NCBI GenBank assembly: GCA_910577405.1
Contig: CAJTMG010000001.1
Location: forward strand, 1-64,000
Source: an uncultured Oscillibacter sp.
GTDB lineage: Bacteria > Bacillota > Clostridia > Oscillospirales > Oscillospiraceae
Direction of reading: 5' to 3'
DNA: 64,000 bases
A program made the position numbers and the translations under genes. A model generated the notes under the pieces. It worked only from the letters and a program-made list of their open reading frames with translations, had not been told where the DNA came from and did no database searches. Positions 16,121 to 25,711 of this stretch are shown piece by piece. Position 1 is the first letter of the stretch; every line of letters starts with the position of its first letter.

Positions 16121-18319
16121 TCAAGCTCTGGGGCCCAGATTGACCGCCTCCCGCCATGGGATCGTAATACTGGCCCTGGTTCTGCCGTCGTTTACTTTGT
16201 CCGCCATACGCGCGGTATCCGGAGGCGTGTCATAGCGGGTAATGATCTCGTCAAAGAACGCGTTGGCCCAGCCGCCGTCCACCGCCTCGTCCTGCAAAAC
16301 GATATACAGCTCTTCTCCCAGATAGGCGGACAGGTCCAGCACATAGGTCCCCATATCCGCCCAGGAACCGCCTTTGGAGAGATAGGGGAAATTGACGTCG
16401 TTGAAACGGGTCTGCCGTACACAGGCAATCTGGGTACCGTTGGCGCGGTATACACGGATTGCCGCCGATTTCCCGCCCATGCGCCAGGAGATAAACCCGG
16501 AGCCGGACAGACGGAAGGTGCTGGATTGAACGGCCCAGGTGTCAGCCTCGGCAAGTCCGGTGTTCCAGCCGTTCAGGTGATAATCCCCCGCCTGATTGTA
16601 GGGAAGCGCGTCACCCCAGTAGGATGTGGCGGAAATCACGGCGGTATTGCGGTTGAAGCCCTTGGTCAGCACGGTCCATCCGGTGAGGTCCCCGGTTTCA
16701 AAGCCGCCGTTCAGAAGCTGGCCCCGGTCCGTCACGGCAAACACGCTAAAGGAAGAAGCGGCGTGTCTCCCGGCGTGGTCAATCTCATAGCAGACCTGAT
16801 ACTGCCCCGGGACGCTCATATCTACGGCAGTCAGTTCCCCTTTCGCCGGTTTTCCCTCGAAGGTCACGCCTGTCACGCGGAAATCAGTAAGAGATTGGCC
16901 GTCATAGCTTGCACAGCCGCCGTCCAGCAGAGCGGTCACGTCCACTTTGCCGCACTCCACTGTTTTGTCCCGCACGCCGTCCCGGATCAGCAGGGGTTTC
17001 ATGGGAACGGGGTAAGGATAGCTGTCGTAGTAATCCCGCAGCGCGGCCAGATCGTCATAGGCTGCGGAGCTGTAAGTCTGGGCGTAGATGGACTCGATCT
17101 GTTCCGCTTCCAGAGCCGCCACTTCTTCCCGTGTAAGAGAAACCCGGAAGTCGTCCACATTGAGGAAAGCGAATCCGGTAGCGGCGGGGTTGTTGTTCAC
17201 GACTTTCAGATAGACGATCCGGCCCAGATATTCGCTGGCGTCCATGTATACCCGCAGCAGGGTCAGTGGCAGGGCGGGGTCGCTGAACGCCTTGTTTCGC
17301 TGGACGATCAGTTCTTCATTGGAATTTCCGTCGCACAGGGCCACATAGCAGTTCCCGTTTCCGCAGCCCATCATAAAGGAAATCCATCCGTCTCCGGCAA
17401 GGGTAAATCTGGTGGAACGCATGGCTCCGGTCAGGGATTCCCGTACCGCGCCGTTATTGCTGCCGTCAAAGTAGTAATTGCCCTCGCCGTAAACCAGACG
17501 GTCTTCCCAGTAATATTGGGAGGTAGGGACAACGCAGCTCTCCCGGAACGCCCGGCCCTCCAGCAGCTTCCATCCGGTCAGGTCCCCGGTTTCAAAGCCG
17601 CCGTTGACAATGGTGGTGCTGGCTGGATTCTCCGCAAAATTCTGCCCGTCCTTTTTGTATGCCCTCAATTGTTCCGTGCGCTCCACCCGGGCCGCTTCGA
17701 CCTCCGCCTGCGTCTTGCAGACGTGAAAGTTATCCAGATTGACATAAGACAGTTCACTGCCGCCGTCCAGGTCAGTCACTTTGATGTAGATTTGCTTTCC
17801 GATATGCTTTGACAGGTCCACCGTGCGGGTAATCAACTGCTCGGTGATCAGCACGCCGTCACAGTCCGTATTGGAGACCCGCGCGAGAGGCTTGTCATTG
17901 CCCTCCTGGAAGAACTCCACATAGACCAGATTCTTGTTCAGACCCGCGCCCATCATAAAGGAAATGACGCCGGTGCCGGTAAGCGGAAACACGTCAGAGG
18001 CCAGCGTGCCCCGCATAGACGGCTGTCCGGCATCGAAACCGCTGAAAAAGACGTTTCCGGACTTTTCCACCTGCACGCCGTCCACCGTATCGGAGCTTTT
18101 CAGGCCGCGGGCATGGAACGCGCCTTCACTCCTTGTCCAGCCGACCCATTGGCCGCTGTCATGGGGCAGTTCAAAGTCTCCGTTCGGCACGTCGGTGTAC
18201 GCAGGTGCCGGGGTCAACGCGTCGGCTTTGATACTCAGCCCGCAGCATCCCGCAATGACCAGCAGCGCAAAAGTCCACGACAGCAGGATGCGCATTCCCA
18301 TTCTCCCGGAGTTCAACAT
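16121..18319 (-). CDS. Secreted protein with three NGGFETGDLTGW-type beta-sandwich modules
   Basis: A 732-residue exported protein. The start at 18319 (MLNSGRMGMRILLSW) follows GGAGGG at good spacing; an in-frame ATG at 18340 does not. After the signal peptide (ILLSWTFALLVIAGCCGLS...) come three modules of about 150-170 residues, starting near NGDFELPHDSGQWVGW, NGGFETGDLTGWKLL and NGGFETGDLTGWTVL. An Ig-like domain (about residues 475-555) precedes the third. Each module ends with a V/F-x-x-D-x-F-x-V or FFDEIITRY strand. No catalytic domain is seen. Co-transcription with the secreted GH32 and homology to the 2261-residue protein suggest fructan binding, perhaps CBM38- or CBM66-like; that assignment is inferred. 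Confidence 0.8.
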   Translation of the reverse strand: MLNSGRMGMRILLSWTFALLVIAGCCGLSIKADALTPAPAYTDVPNGDFELPHDSGQWVGWTRSEGAFHARGLKSSDTVDGVQVEKSGNVFFSGFDAGQPSMRGTLASDVFPLTGTGVISFMMGAGLNKNLVYVEFFQEGNDKPLARVSNTDCDGVLITEQLITRTVDLSKHIGKQIYIKVTDLDGGSELSYVNLDNFHVCKTQAEVEAARVERTEQLRAYKKDGQNFAENPASTTIVNGGFETGDLTGWKLLEGRAFRESCVVPTSQYYWEDRLVYGEGNYYFDGSNNGAVRESLTGAMRSTRFTLAGDGWISFMMGCGNGNCYVALCDGNSNEELIVQRNKAFSDPALPLTLLRVYMDASEYLGRIVYLKVVNNNPAATGFAFLNVDDFRVSLTREEVAALEAEQIESIYAQTYSSAAYDDLAALRDYYDSYPYPVPMKPLLIRDGVRDKTVECGKVDVTALLDGGCASYDGQSLTDFRVTGVTFEGKPAKGELTAVDMSVPGQYQVCYEIDHAGRHAASSFSVFAVTDRGQLLNGGFETGDLTGWTVLTKGFNRNTAVISATSYWGDALPYNQAGDYHLNGWNTGLAEADTWAVQSSTFRLSGSGFISWRMGGKSAAIRVYRANGTQIACVRQTRFNDVNFPYLSKGGSWADMGTYVLDLSAYLGEELYIVLQDEAVDGGWANAFFDEIITRYDTPPDTARMADKVNDGRTRASITIPWREAVNLGPRA

Positions 18320-18356
18320 AAAAATCCCTCCTGTCATCAAGTTAGAGACACCGAAA

Positions 18357-18370
18357 ATGAAACGTTACAT
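18357..18370. promoter_or_regulatory. LacI-type operator before the secreted GH32 operon
   Basis: ATGAAACGTTACAT, a full match to the shared operator. On the reverse strand it begins eight bases after the -10 box, over the transcription start. Confidence 0.75.
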
Positions 18371-18377
18371 ATTTGAT

Positions 18378-18406
18378 ATGATATCATCCATTCACATTTC
18401 TGTCAA
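18378..18406 (-). promoter_or_regulatory. Promoter of the secreted binding protein and GH32 operon
   Basis: Reading leftward, TTGACA (18406-18401) and TATCAT (18383-18378) are spaced 17 bases apart, followed at once by the operator at 18357-18370. Confidence 0.8.
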
Positions 18407-18714
18407 TAGAAATTTCTTAATTAAAAGCGTATTTGTTGTATGTAAACAAAGCAGTCTTATGTCTCTTGTGTGAAGTGCCTAAGACCAAACGCATCCAAAA
18501 CCGAACCGGATGACAGGCTTTTACTGGACGGGACCTTTTGCTCAGCGGATGGAAAACTGCATTCACTCTGTACTATTATCAGGATTCCCATCACCTTTTT
18601 GACGGCAACGCTTTGTTATCCGGCAAAATCGGTTTGGATTTGATCGTTATACACAAATTTGAAACTGTATAATTGTGGAAAGCACAAATTCTTTTTACGG
18701 GGCAGAAAAAATGC
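18407..18714. other. Divergent intergenic region, no gene seen
   Basis: About 300 bases between the two divergent promoters. It is more AT-rich than the flanks. Short open stretches exist on the + strand (for example around 18510-18660), but none has a ribosome-binding site or a recognisable protein signature. Confidence 0.6.
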
Positions 18715-18743
18715 TTGACACAAAACTAGGGGTGTGGTATCTT
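18715..18743 (+). promoter_or_regulatory. Promoter of the giant modular protein gene
   Basis: TTGACA (18715-18720) and TATCTT (18738-18743), spacing 17 bases. Confidence 0.78.
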
Positions 18744-18754
18744 AAATACATGAT

Positions 18755-18768
18755 GTGAAACGTTACAT
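18755..18768. promoter_or_regulatory. LacI-type operator before the giant modular protein gene
   Basis: GTGAAACGTTACAT, differing at one base from the copy at 18357. It starts 11 bases after the -10 box, the same geometry as at the other two structural promoters of the locus. Confidence 0.75.
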
Positions 18769-18874
18769 ATTTTAAATTCCGAACCTTGACTGGAGGTGTT
18801 TCGCTCTTCTGACCGAGATATCGGGAAAAGTCATATAGAGATTAAAAAACGCTGATTTTCATGGGGTGAAATCA

Positions 18875-21800
18875 ATGAATAGGCTGATCTATTACACAAA
18901 GGACATCTGTAAAAAGCGACTGATTCCCCTGGCGCTTGCCTGTACGATGCTGTTGTCCACGGCGCTGCCGCAGGTGATGGCGCTGGAGGAACATCCGGCG
19001 GCGTCTATGGAGGAGAACGGCTCCAAAGACCGGGCCCTTGTGGAAAACTGGGGCTTTGAATCCGGCGATCTGAGCGGCTGGACCGTTCTGACTCCCGGAT
19101 GGGGCGCTGATGAACAAGGCAGTTCCTTGGGCGTAATCAGCGCCAGTTCCTATGGGGAGTGCGAACTGCCCACAAACCAGAGCGGCAGCTACCATCTCAG
19201 CGGGCTGCACAATGGAATCCCGGAGACGGAAGGCTGGGCGGTCCGTTCATCTGACTTCCTGCTGTCCGGCAGCGGCTGGATTTCCGTGAAAATGGGAGGC
19301 CAGGCCGCGGCGGTAAAGGTCTTTCTGGCGGACGGAACACAGGTGGGCTATTACCGTCAGAGCCGTTACCGCGATGTGAATTTTCCCTATCTGAGTCAGG
19401 GCGGCTCCTGGAACGATATGGCGACCTACGTCATGGACCTGTCCGCGTACCTGGGCCGGGAACTGTATGTGGTGCTGTGCGATGAGGTAATTGAGGGCCG
19501 CTCCGCCAACGCCTTGTTCGACGATGTGATTACCCACTATGATGTAGCGCCCAATCCCACATTCCGCTTTGACACCGTGATGGATGGCCGCGCGGAACTT
19601 GGATCGGCCTCCGAGGTACAGATCCCTTGGGTGATGGGGCACAATTCATTCCGCTCCTGCACGGAACACGAAGTGCAGAACGGCGGCTTTGAAACCGGCG
19701 ACCTTACCGGCTGGACTGTACTCACCGAGGGCTTTGACGCCTCCAATGCGGTAATCAATGCGCAGACTTACTGGGACCAGGAACTTCCCTACAACCAGAG
19801 CGGTTCTTACCATCTCAACGGCTGGAACACAGGGATTCCCGAGGAGAAGGGCTGGGCGGTGCGTTCCAGCAGCTTTGTCCTGGGCGGCAGCGGTTATATC
19901 TCCGTCAAAATGGGCGGAAACGCGGCTGTGACCAAGGTCTTTTTAAGCGACGGCACCCAAATCGGATATTATCGAAATTTCCGGTTCAGGGATGTGTCAT
20001 TCCCCTATATTGCCCAAGGCGGCGCGTGGTGTGATATGGCGGCGTATGTCATTGATTTGTCCGAATACCTGGGCAAAGAGCTGTATCTGGAACTGCACGA
20101 CGAGGTTATTACCGACGGATGGGCCAACGCCTTTTTTGACGACGTCATCACATATTATGAGACGGCCCCGGATATTTCCCAGCGCTATGACAAGGTCCCG
20201 GACGGCCACAATCCCGGCGAGATGGCCCGGCTTGCGGAAATCCCCTGGGTGATGGTCCCGAAGGTCAGCACAGAAGCCCCCAGACAGATTCCCAACGGCG
20301 ACTTTGAGACCGGCGACCTTACCGGCTGGACCATCTACGGCTCCGGCTTCCCCATCCGGAACGGACTGCCCGCCGCTAATTCAGACGAGACCTACTGGGA
20401 CCAGGAACTGCCTTACAACAAAAGCGGCAGCTACTTTATGAACGGCTGGTCTTTGAGCGGCAACGAGGCAAACACCTGGCGCATCCGTTCAACGCCCTTT
20501 ACCCTGGAAGGCAGCGGCTGGATTTCTGTGAAGATGGGCGGTCATGCGGCGGCGGTGCGGGTCTATCGGTTGGACGGCACGCTGGTGGGAGATTTTGACC
20601 AGAGCAGATTTTATGACAGAGAATTCCCGTACCTCTCCAAGGGCGGTTCCTGGTGCGATATGGCCACCTATTTCCTGGACCTTACGCCCAATATCGGCGA
20701 GGTGCTTTACATAGAGCTGTGCGACGTCCCCATTCAGGGCGGCTGGGCCAACGCGTTCTTTGATGACGTAGTGACCTACTACCCCTATAAGCCTGCGGAA
20801 ACGGGCCAATGGGTAAACGACGGGCATCAGCCGGGGAAAGCCGGAAATCCCAGACAGGTATGGATTCCTTCCGTGGAGGGGGTCAACAACCTCTACACAC
20901 CCCGGAACGCCGGCTTTGAAACGGGCGATCTCACCGGCTGGACCGTGAAGAACCCCAGTCATTTCAGAAAGAGTACCGCCGTGATCTCCGCCATGGACTA
21001 CGATATGGAATACAAATTGAATGGCGCGGACCGTCCGGCACGGCTTCCTTATAACCAGGTGGGAAATTATCACCTCAGCGGCCGGGATGTGAACCTGTCT
21101 GAGGATGCAACCTGGGAGCTTTGCTCAAGCCCGTTCACGCTGGCCGGAAGCGGTTATATTTCCGTGAAGATGGGCGGGTCCTCTGCGGCGTTCCGGGTGC
21201 GGACCGTGGAGAATAATCTGGTTGTCGCCTACTGCAAACAGCTGCGGTACAACGACATAAACTTCCCGTATCTCTCCAAAGGCGGCTCCTGGTGGGATAT
21301 GGCGACCTATGTCATGGACCTGTCTCCGTTCCTGGGTCAGAAGATGGTCATTGAACTGCTGGACGAGGAAGTGGACGCTGCCTGGGCACACGCGTTCTTT
21401 GACGATATTGTCACGCTCTACCCCAAGCGTCCCACGACCCTCTCGGATACCGTAATCGACGGCTATGACCTGTGGAGCGACGAGACAAAGGAAATCAACA
21501 TTCCATGGATTTATCTTGATGTTTATGGCGATGTAATTGGCCGGTTCCCGCCGGGGCCGTCCACCATGAAGGATATTTCCGGTGAAGTGGGACCCCAGTC
21601 CTCCATAGACCTGTACGAATATTTCAGGGCAAAACAGGGAATGTCTGCCAGCGAACTCAAAAAAAGCAAACTGGTTTTCACAAGCGTGCGGCACTACGAC
21701 AATGACGGCGGCAGCTGGGTATTCAGCGAGAACTTCAAGAACCTCCCGGCGGATGAGGGCGCGTACGTTGTCGAATACGAATTTGTCCGATGGGGAAGAA

Positions 21801-24800
21801 AGCAGGCCGGCAGATTTTACATACTTGTTCTGCCCTCCGCGCCGGAAAAGCAGGAAAAGAATGCTCCGGAAGGCGCGCAGATTCCCAACGGCGATTTTGA
21901 AACCGGCAGTCTGAACGGCTGGGAACCGCTTACCCCCGGCTTCAACGCTGACACAGCAGTGATTTCAGCCCGGACCTACTGGGAACAGTATATGCCCTAT
22001 AACCAGGCGGGCGAATACCACCTGAGCGGCTTCCCGGAGCATTCCGGCATCAACGAGGCAGACAGCTGGGCGATACGTTCCAGCACCTTCACGCTGCAAG
22101 GCTCGGGCTATATCTCCGTCCGTATGGGTGGCAGGGCCGCGGCGGTAAAGGTCTTTACGGCTGACGGCACTCTGGTGGGCTACTACAAGCAGACGCGGTT
22201 TAAGGACACCGACTTCCCCAACGCCGCGCTTGGTTCCTGGGCGGATATGGGCACCTATGTGATGGATCTTTCCGCTTATCTCGGCCAGGAGCTGTATATC
22301 GAACTCCATGACGAACAGATCAGCGGCGGTTGGGCCAACGCGTTCTTCGACGAGATCGTAACTTATTACAGGAACGCGCCTGATTGGGAACACAAGAGCG
22401 ATTATGTCCTCAACAGCACCAAAGATGGCAATGTTCTTCAGCCTGCCGTGGTGAGCATCCCCTGGCGGCTGGCCGTCAACCGGATCATCGAATTCAACCC
22501 GGAAGACAGGCAGATTATCAACGGCGGCTTTGAAACCGGCGACCTTTTCGGCTGGACCGTGCTTACCGATGGATTTAACGCTGACACGGCGGTGATTTCG
22601 GCACAGACCTACTGGAATGAGAAGCTGCCGTATAATCAGGCGGGTGATTTCCATCTGGACGGCTGGAATACCGGTATTGACGAGCCTGGCAGCTGGTCGG
22701 TCAGATCCAGTACCTTTACGCTGGGCGGTTCCGGCTATATCTCCTGGCGTATGGGCGGCAATTCGGCGGCATTGAGCGTTCATCGGGCCGACGGGACGGA
22801 ACTTACCCGTGTGCGCGAGTCCCGCTTCCATGACAGCGATTACCCTAACGTGGCAAAAGGTCACTGGGCCGATATGGGGACTTATGCCTTGGACCTCTCC
22901 GAATTCATAGGAGAACAGCTGTATCTTGAACTCCACGATGAAGTGATTGACGGCGGCTGGGCACACGCGTTCTTCGATGAGATCGTGACCTATTACGAAA
23001 CCGCGCCGGAACCGGGCCGGAAGGATACCGTTCAGAACAGCGTTGGCTGCACGCCGGAGACGGTGGAGTTTCCATGGACATTTGTGGATAGCTTCCAGTT
23101 TGCTGGGGAGCCGTCCGACGTCATGCTTATGGCCTCGGAAACGATAGACCTGACTGCAAAGCTGAACGGAACAACGGTTACTTATATGGGTATGCCGGTG
23201 GACAAAATCGAGATCACGCGGGTTGAATTTGGTGATACGACGTATGAAAGCAGCTTTGACCAGTTTGAAATAAAGGACCTTGGCGAGTACCGGGTTTTCT
23301 ACCAGGCTTTCTGGAACGATAAAAAGTCGCCGGAAAAGAGCTTCACCATCATATACACCGATAAGGAAATTTTCAACGGCGGCTTTGAAACCGGCGACCT
23401 CTCTGGCTGGACCGTGCTTACCGATGGATTTAATGCTGACACGGCGGTGATTTCGGCACAGACCTACTGGGGTGAGAATCTGCCCTATAACCAAGCGGGC
23501 GATTATCATCTCAACGGCTGGAATACTGGTATTGACGAGCCTGGCAGCTGGTCGGTCAGATCCAGTACCTTTACGCTGGCAGGTTCCGGCTATATCTCCG
23601 TCCGTATGGGAGGCCATGCCGCGGCGGTGAAGGTCTATCAAGCTGATGGTTCTTTGGTGGGCCATTATAAGCAGACACGGTTCAAGGATGAGGGCTTCCC
23701 TAATGTTAATAACGGTTCCTGGGCCGATATGGGTACCTATGTGATAGACCTCCATGAGTACATTGGCGAAAAACTGTATGTTGAACTCTGCGATGAAGTG
23801 ATTGACGGCGGCTGGGCCAACGCATTCTTTGATGAAGTGATAACCTATTACGAAACCGCGCCCGATTGGGAACACAAAAGCGATGCCGTCAACAACAGCA
23901 GTGGTCAGGAACCTGCCACTGTAAGCATCCCCTGGCAGTTAGCCGCAAATCAAGCCGGGACAGAAGAACCCGAACCCATTCCAGACGGTGTACAGATTCC
24001 CAACGGCGGCTTTGAAACCGGCGACCTCACAGGCTGGACGCCGCTTACCGATGGATTTAACGCAGACACGGCAGTGATTTCGGCACAGACCTACTGGAAT
24101 GAGAAGCTGCCGTATAATCAGGTGGGTGATTTCCATCTGGACGGCTGGAATACCGGAATTGATGAGGCCGGCAGCTGGTCGGTCAGATCCAGTACCTTTA
24201 CGCTGGCAGGTTCAGGTTATATCTCCGTCCGTATGGGAGGCCATGCCGCGGCGGTGAAGGTCTTTACGGCTGACGGCACACTGGTGGGCTACTACAGGCA
24301 GACGCGGTTTAACGACAACAGCTTCCCCAATGTTGAGGTTGGTTCCTGGGCGGATATGGGCACTTATGTGATGGACCTCTCTGCCTATCTTGGCCAAGAG
24401 CTGTATATCGAACTCCACGATGAACCCGTTGACGGTTGGGCACACGCGTTCTTCGATGAGGTCGTGACCTATTACGAAACCGCGCCTGATTGGGAACACA
24501 TGAGCGATACTGTTGCCAACAGCGCTGGCGCAAGTCCTTCCACTGTACACATTCCCTGGCAGCTGGCCGAAAATCTGGATGAAAACGCCGTTCTGGAGCG
24601 GTCCATCCCGGAAAACGCGCAGATTCCCAACGGCGGCTTTGAAACCGGCGGCCTTGAGGGCTGGGAAGTGCTCACCGATGAATTGGATGCCGACATAGCG
24701 GTTATTTCAGCACAGTCCAGCCGGAGCGCCAGTCTGCCCAGTAACTGGGAGGGTGATTACTACCTGGATGGACAGAATACCGGCTCTGTCGAGGGCAGCA

Positions 24801-25660
24801 GCTGGGCAGTACGCTCCAAGACCTTTACAATGCAAGGTTCGGGCTATATTTCCGTCTGTATGGGCGGCAGCGCGGCGGTAAAGGTCTATACGGCTGACGG
24901 CGCTCTTGTGGGACGCTACACCCCCGCGCCTGACTCCTGGAATGATATGTGCGCCTATGTAATGGACCTTTCAGATTATCTCGGCGAAGACCTGTATATC
25001 GAACTCTGCGGTGAATCCATTGATGACGGGCAGGCTCATGCGTTCTTTGATGAAGCAGTGACCTATTATGAAACCGCGTACGATTGGGAAGACATGAGCG
25101 GCGCTATTCCCTGGCAGCTGGCAGAGAACCAGAAGGATTCCTCCGTTTTAAGCGAGGAGATTGCGGTGCCTCCGATGGATGTAATTGTGCCTGAGGAAGT
25201 GTCTGGCGTTGAAGGTGAACCTGGTGTTGAGGGCGAGCCCGGCGTTGAAGATCAGCCTGACAGTGAGGAAAAGCCTGATGTTGAGGAAACACCCGATGTT
25301 GAGGAAACACCCGATGTCGAGGATAAGCCCGATGTTGAGGAAAAGCCCGATGTCGAGGAAAAACCCAACGTCGAGGAAAAGCCCGATGTCGAGGAAAAAC
25401 CCGATGTCGAGGAAAAACCCAACGTCGAGGAAACACCCAACGTCGAGGAAACACCCGATGTCGAGGAAAAACCCGATGTTGAGGAAAAGCCCGATGTCGA
25501 GGAAACACCCGATGTCGAGGAACAGCCTGATGTCGAGGAAAAGCCTGATGTCGAGGAAAAGCCTGATGTCGAAGAAAAACCCGATGTCGAGGAACAGCCT
25601 GATGTTGAGGATAAGCCCAACATTGATGGAAAGCCTGACACGGACGAAGAAGAGGAATAA
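18875..25660 (+). CDS. Giant secreted protein with nine FETGDLTGW modules and hexapeptide tail
   Basis: A 2261-residue exported protein. ATG at 18875 with GGGGTGA upstream is preferred to the in-frame GTG at 18866. The signal peptide is LIPLALACTMLLSTALPQVMA. Nine modules of about 170-200 residues follow, beginning near 19039, 19672, 20287, 20902, 21880, 22516, 23371, 23995 and 24625. Typical blocks are NGGFETGDLTGWTVLT, LPYNQAGDYHLNGWNTG, GSGYISVRMGG and WANAFFDEVITYYETAP. Two Ig-like domains interrupt the array (about 21530-21840 and 23090-23360). Module 9 is shorter and diverged. An acidic Pro-rich hexapeptide tail ends at PDTDEEEE with no LPXTG, SLH or transmembrane anchor. No catalytic motif is seen. 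The shared LacI operator points to fructan capture outside the cell; ligand binding itself is inference. Confidence 0.85.
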   Translation: MNRLIYYTKDICKKRLIPLALACTMLLSTALPQVMALEEHPAASMEENGSKDRALVENWGFESGDLSGWTVLTPGWGADEQGSSLGVISASSYGECELPTNQSGSYHLSGLHNGIPETEGWAVRSSDFLLSGSGWISVKMGGQAAAVKVFLADGTQVGYYRQSRYRDVNFPYLSQGGSWNDMATYVMDLSAYLGRELYVVLCDEVIEGRSANALFDDVITHYDVAPNPTFRFDTVMDGRAELGSASEVQIPWVMGHNSFRSCTEHEVQNGGFETGDLTGWTVLTEGFDASNAVINAQTYWDQELPYNQSGSYHLNGWNTGIPEEKGWAVRSSSFVLGGSGYISVKMGGNAAVTKVFLSDGTQIGYYRNFRFRDVSFPYIAQGGAWCDMAAYVIDLSEYLGKELYLELHDEVITDGWANAFFDDVITYYETAPDISQRYDKVPDGHNPGEMARLAEIPWVMVPKVSTEAPRQIPNGDFETGDLTGWTIYGSGFPIRNGLPAANSDETYWDQELPYNKSGSYFMNGWSLSGNEANTWRIRSTPFTLEGSGWISVKMGGHAAAVRVYRLDGTLVGDFDQSRFYDREFPYLSKGGSWCDMATYFLDLTPNIGEVLYIELCDVPIQGGWANAFFDDVVTYYPYKPAETGQWVNDGHQPGKAGNPRQVWIPSVEGVNNLYTPRNAGFETGDLTGWTVKNPSHFRKSTAVISAMDYDMEYKLNGADRPARLPYNQVGNYHLSGRDVNLSEDATWELCSSPFTLAGSGYISVKMGGSSAAFRVRTVENNLVVAYCKQLRYNDINFPYLSKGGSWWDMATYVMDLSPFLGQKMVIELLDEEVDAAWAHAFFDDIVTLYPKRPTTLSDTVIDGYDLWSDETKEINIPWIYLDVYGDVIGRFPPGPSTMKDISGEVGPQSSIDLYEYFRAKQGMSASELKKSKLVFTSVRHYDNDGGSWVFSENFKNLPADEGAYVVEYEFVRWGRKQAGRFYILVLPSAPEKQEKNAPEGAQIPNGDFETGSLNGWEPLTPGFNADTAVISARTYWEQYMPYNQAGEYHLSGFPEHSGINEADSWAIRSSTFTLQGSGYISVRMGGRAAAVKVFTADGTLVGYYKQTRFKDTDFPNAALGSWADMGTYVMDLSAYLGQELYIELHDEQISGGWANAFFDEIVTYYRNAPDWEHKSDYVLNSTKDGNVLQPAVVSIPWRLAVNRIIEFNPEDRQIINGGFETGDLFGWTVLTDGFNADTAVISAQTYWNEKLPYNQAGDFHLDGWNTGIDEPGSWSVRSSTFTLGGSGYISWRMGGNSAALSVHRADGTELTRVRESRFHDSDYPNVAKGHWADMGTYALDLSEFIGEQLYLELHDEVIDGGWAHAFFDEIVTYYETAPEPGRKDTVQNSVGCTPETVEFPWTFVDSFQFAGEPSDVMLMASETIDLTAKLNGTTVTYMGMPVDKIEITRVEFGDTTYESSFDQFEIKDLGEYRVFYQAFWNDKKSPEKSFTIIYTDKEIFNGGFETGDLSGWTVLTDGFNADTAVISAQTYWGENLPYNQAGDYHLNGWNTGIDEPGSWSVRSSTFTLAGSGYISVRMGGHAAAVKVYQADGSLVGHYKQTRFKDEGFPNVNNGSWADMGTYVIDLHEYIGEKLYVELCDEVIDGGWANAFFDEVITYYETAPDWEHKSDAVNNSSGQEPATVSIPWQLAANQAGTEEPEPIPDGVQIPNGGFETGDLTGWTPLTDGFNADTAVISAQTYWNEKLPYNQVGDFHLDGWNTGIDEAGSWSVRSSTFTLAGSGYISVRMGGHAAAVKVFTADGTLVGYYRQTRFNDNSFPNVEVGSWADMGTYVMDLSAYLGQELYIELHDEPVDGWAHAFFDEVVTYYETAPDWEHMSDTVANSAGASPSTVHIPWQLAENLDENAVLERSIPENAQIPNGGFETGGLEGWEVLTDELDADIAVISAQSSRSASLPSNWEGDYYLDGQNTGSVEGSSWAVRSKTFTMQGSGYISVCMGGSAAVKVYTADGALVGRYTPAPDSWNDMCAYVMDLSDYLGEDLYIELCGESIDDGQAHAFFDEAVTYYETAYDWEDMSGAIPWQLAENQKDSSVLSEEIAVPPMDVIVPEEVSGVEGEPGVEGEPGVEDQPDSEEKPDVEETPDVEETPDVEDKPDVEEKPDVEEKPNVEEKPDVEEKPDVEEKPNVEETPNVEETPDVEEKPDVEEKPDVEETPDVEEQPDVEEKPDVEEKPDVEEKPDVEEQPDVEDKPNIDGKPDTDEEEE
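19039..25090 (+). repeat. Nine-unit array of about 0.6-kb modules in the giant gene
   Basis: The nine coding modules are homologous at DNA level too. Modules 6 and 7 (from 22516 and 23371) share a nearly identical stretch of more than 50 bases around the FNADTAVISAQTYW codons. Modules 6 and 8 share the block encoding LPYNQ(A/V)GDFHLDGWNTGID. Modules 5 and 8 share the block encoding AAAVKVFTADGTLVGYY. Modules 1-4 are more diverged. This pattern indicates recent duplication or gene conversion at the 3' half. Confidence 0.85.
25271..25648 (+). repeat. About 21 tandem 18-bp units encoding (K/T/Q)PDVEE
   Basis: Twenty-one hexapeptide units in phase with the gene, mostly KPDVEE, TPDVEE or QPDVEE, with a few N-for-D changes and a degenerate last pair. 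It is a Pro every sixth residue, strongly acidic tail of the wall-spanning or stalk type. Base changes between units are few, so copy number may vary between strains. Confidence 0.95.
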
Positions 25661-25667
25661 AAGAAAA

Positions 25668-25711
25668 GGGGCTGTCTCAAAACGATGGAAGCATCGCAGC
25701 GAGGCAGCCCC
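25668..25711 (+). terminator. Intrinsic terminator after the giant gene
   Basis: GGGGCTGTCTC (25668-25678) pairs with GAGGCAGCCCC (25701-25711); an inner CGATG/CATCG hairpin fills the loop. Confidence 0.75.

Noticed and set aside
18510..18660. Possible transposase or gene fragment in the divergent intergenic region
   Set aside because: Translations in all frames gave no recognisable motif, start or ribosome-binding site.
21965..23875. 636-residue reverse open frame opposite the giant gene
   Set aside because: Antisense of the module array in GC-rich sequence; the same repeats give repeated antisense peptides. The + strand has signal peptide and modules.
25271..25648. CRISPR-like short repeats
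   Set aside because: The 18-base units are contiguous, without spacers, and in phase with the coding frame.
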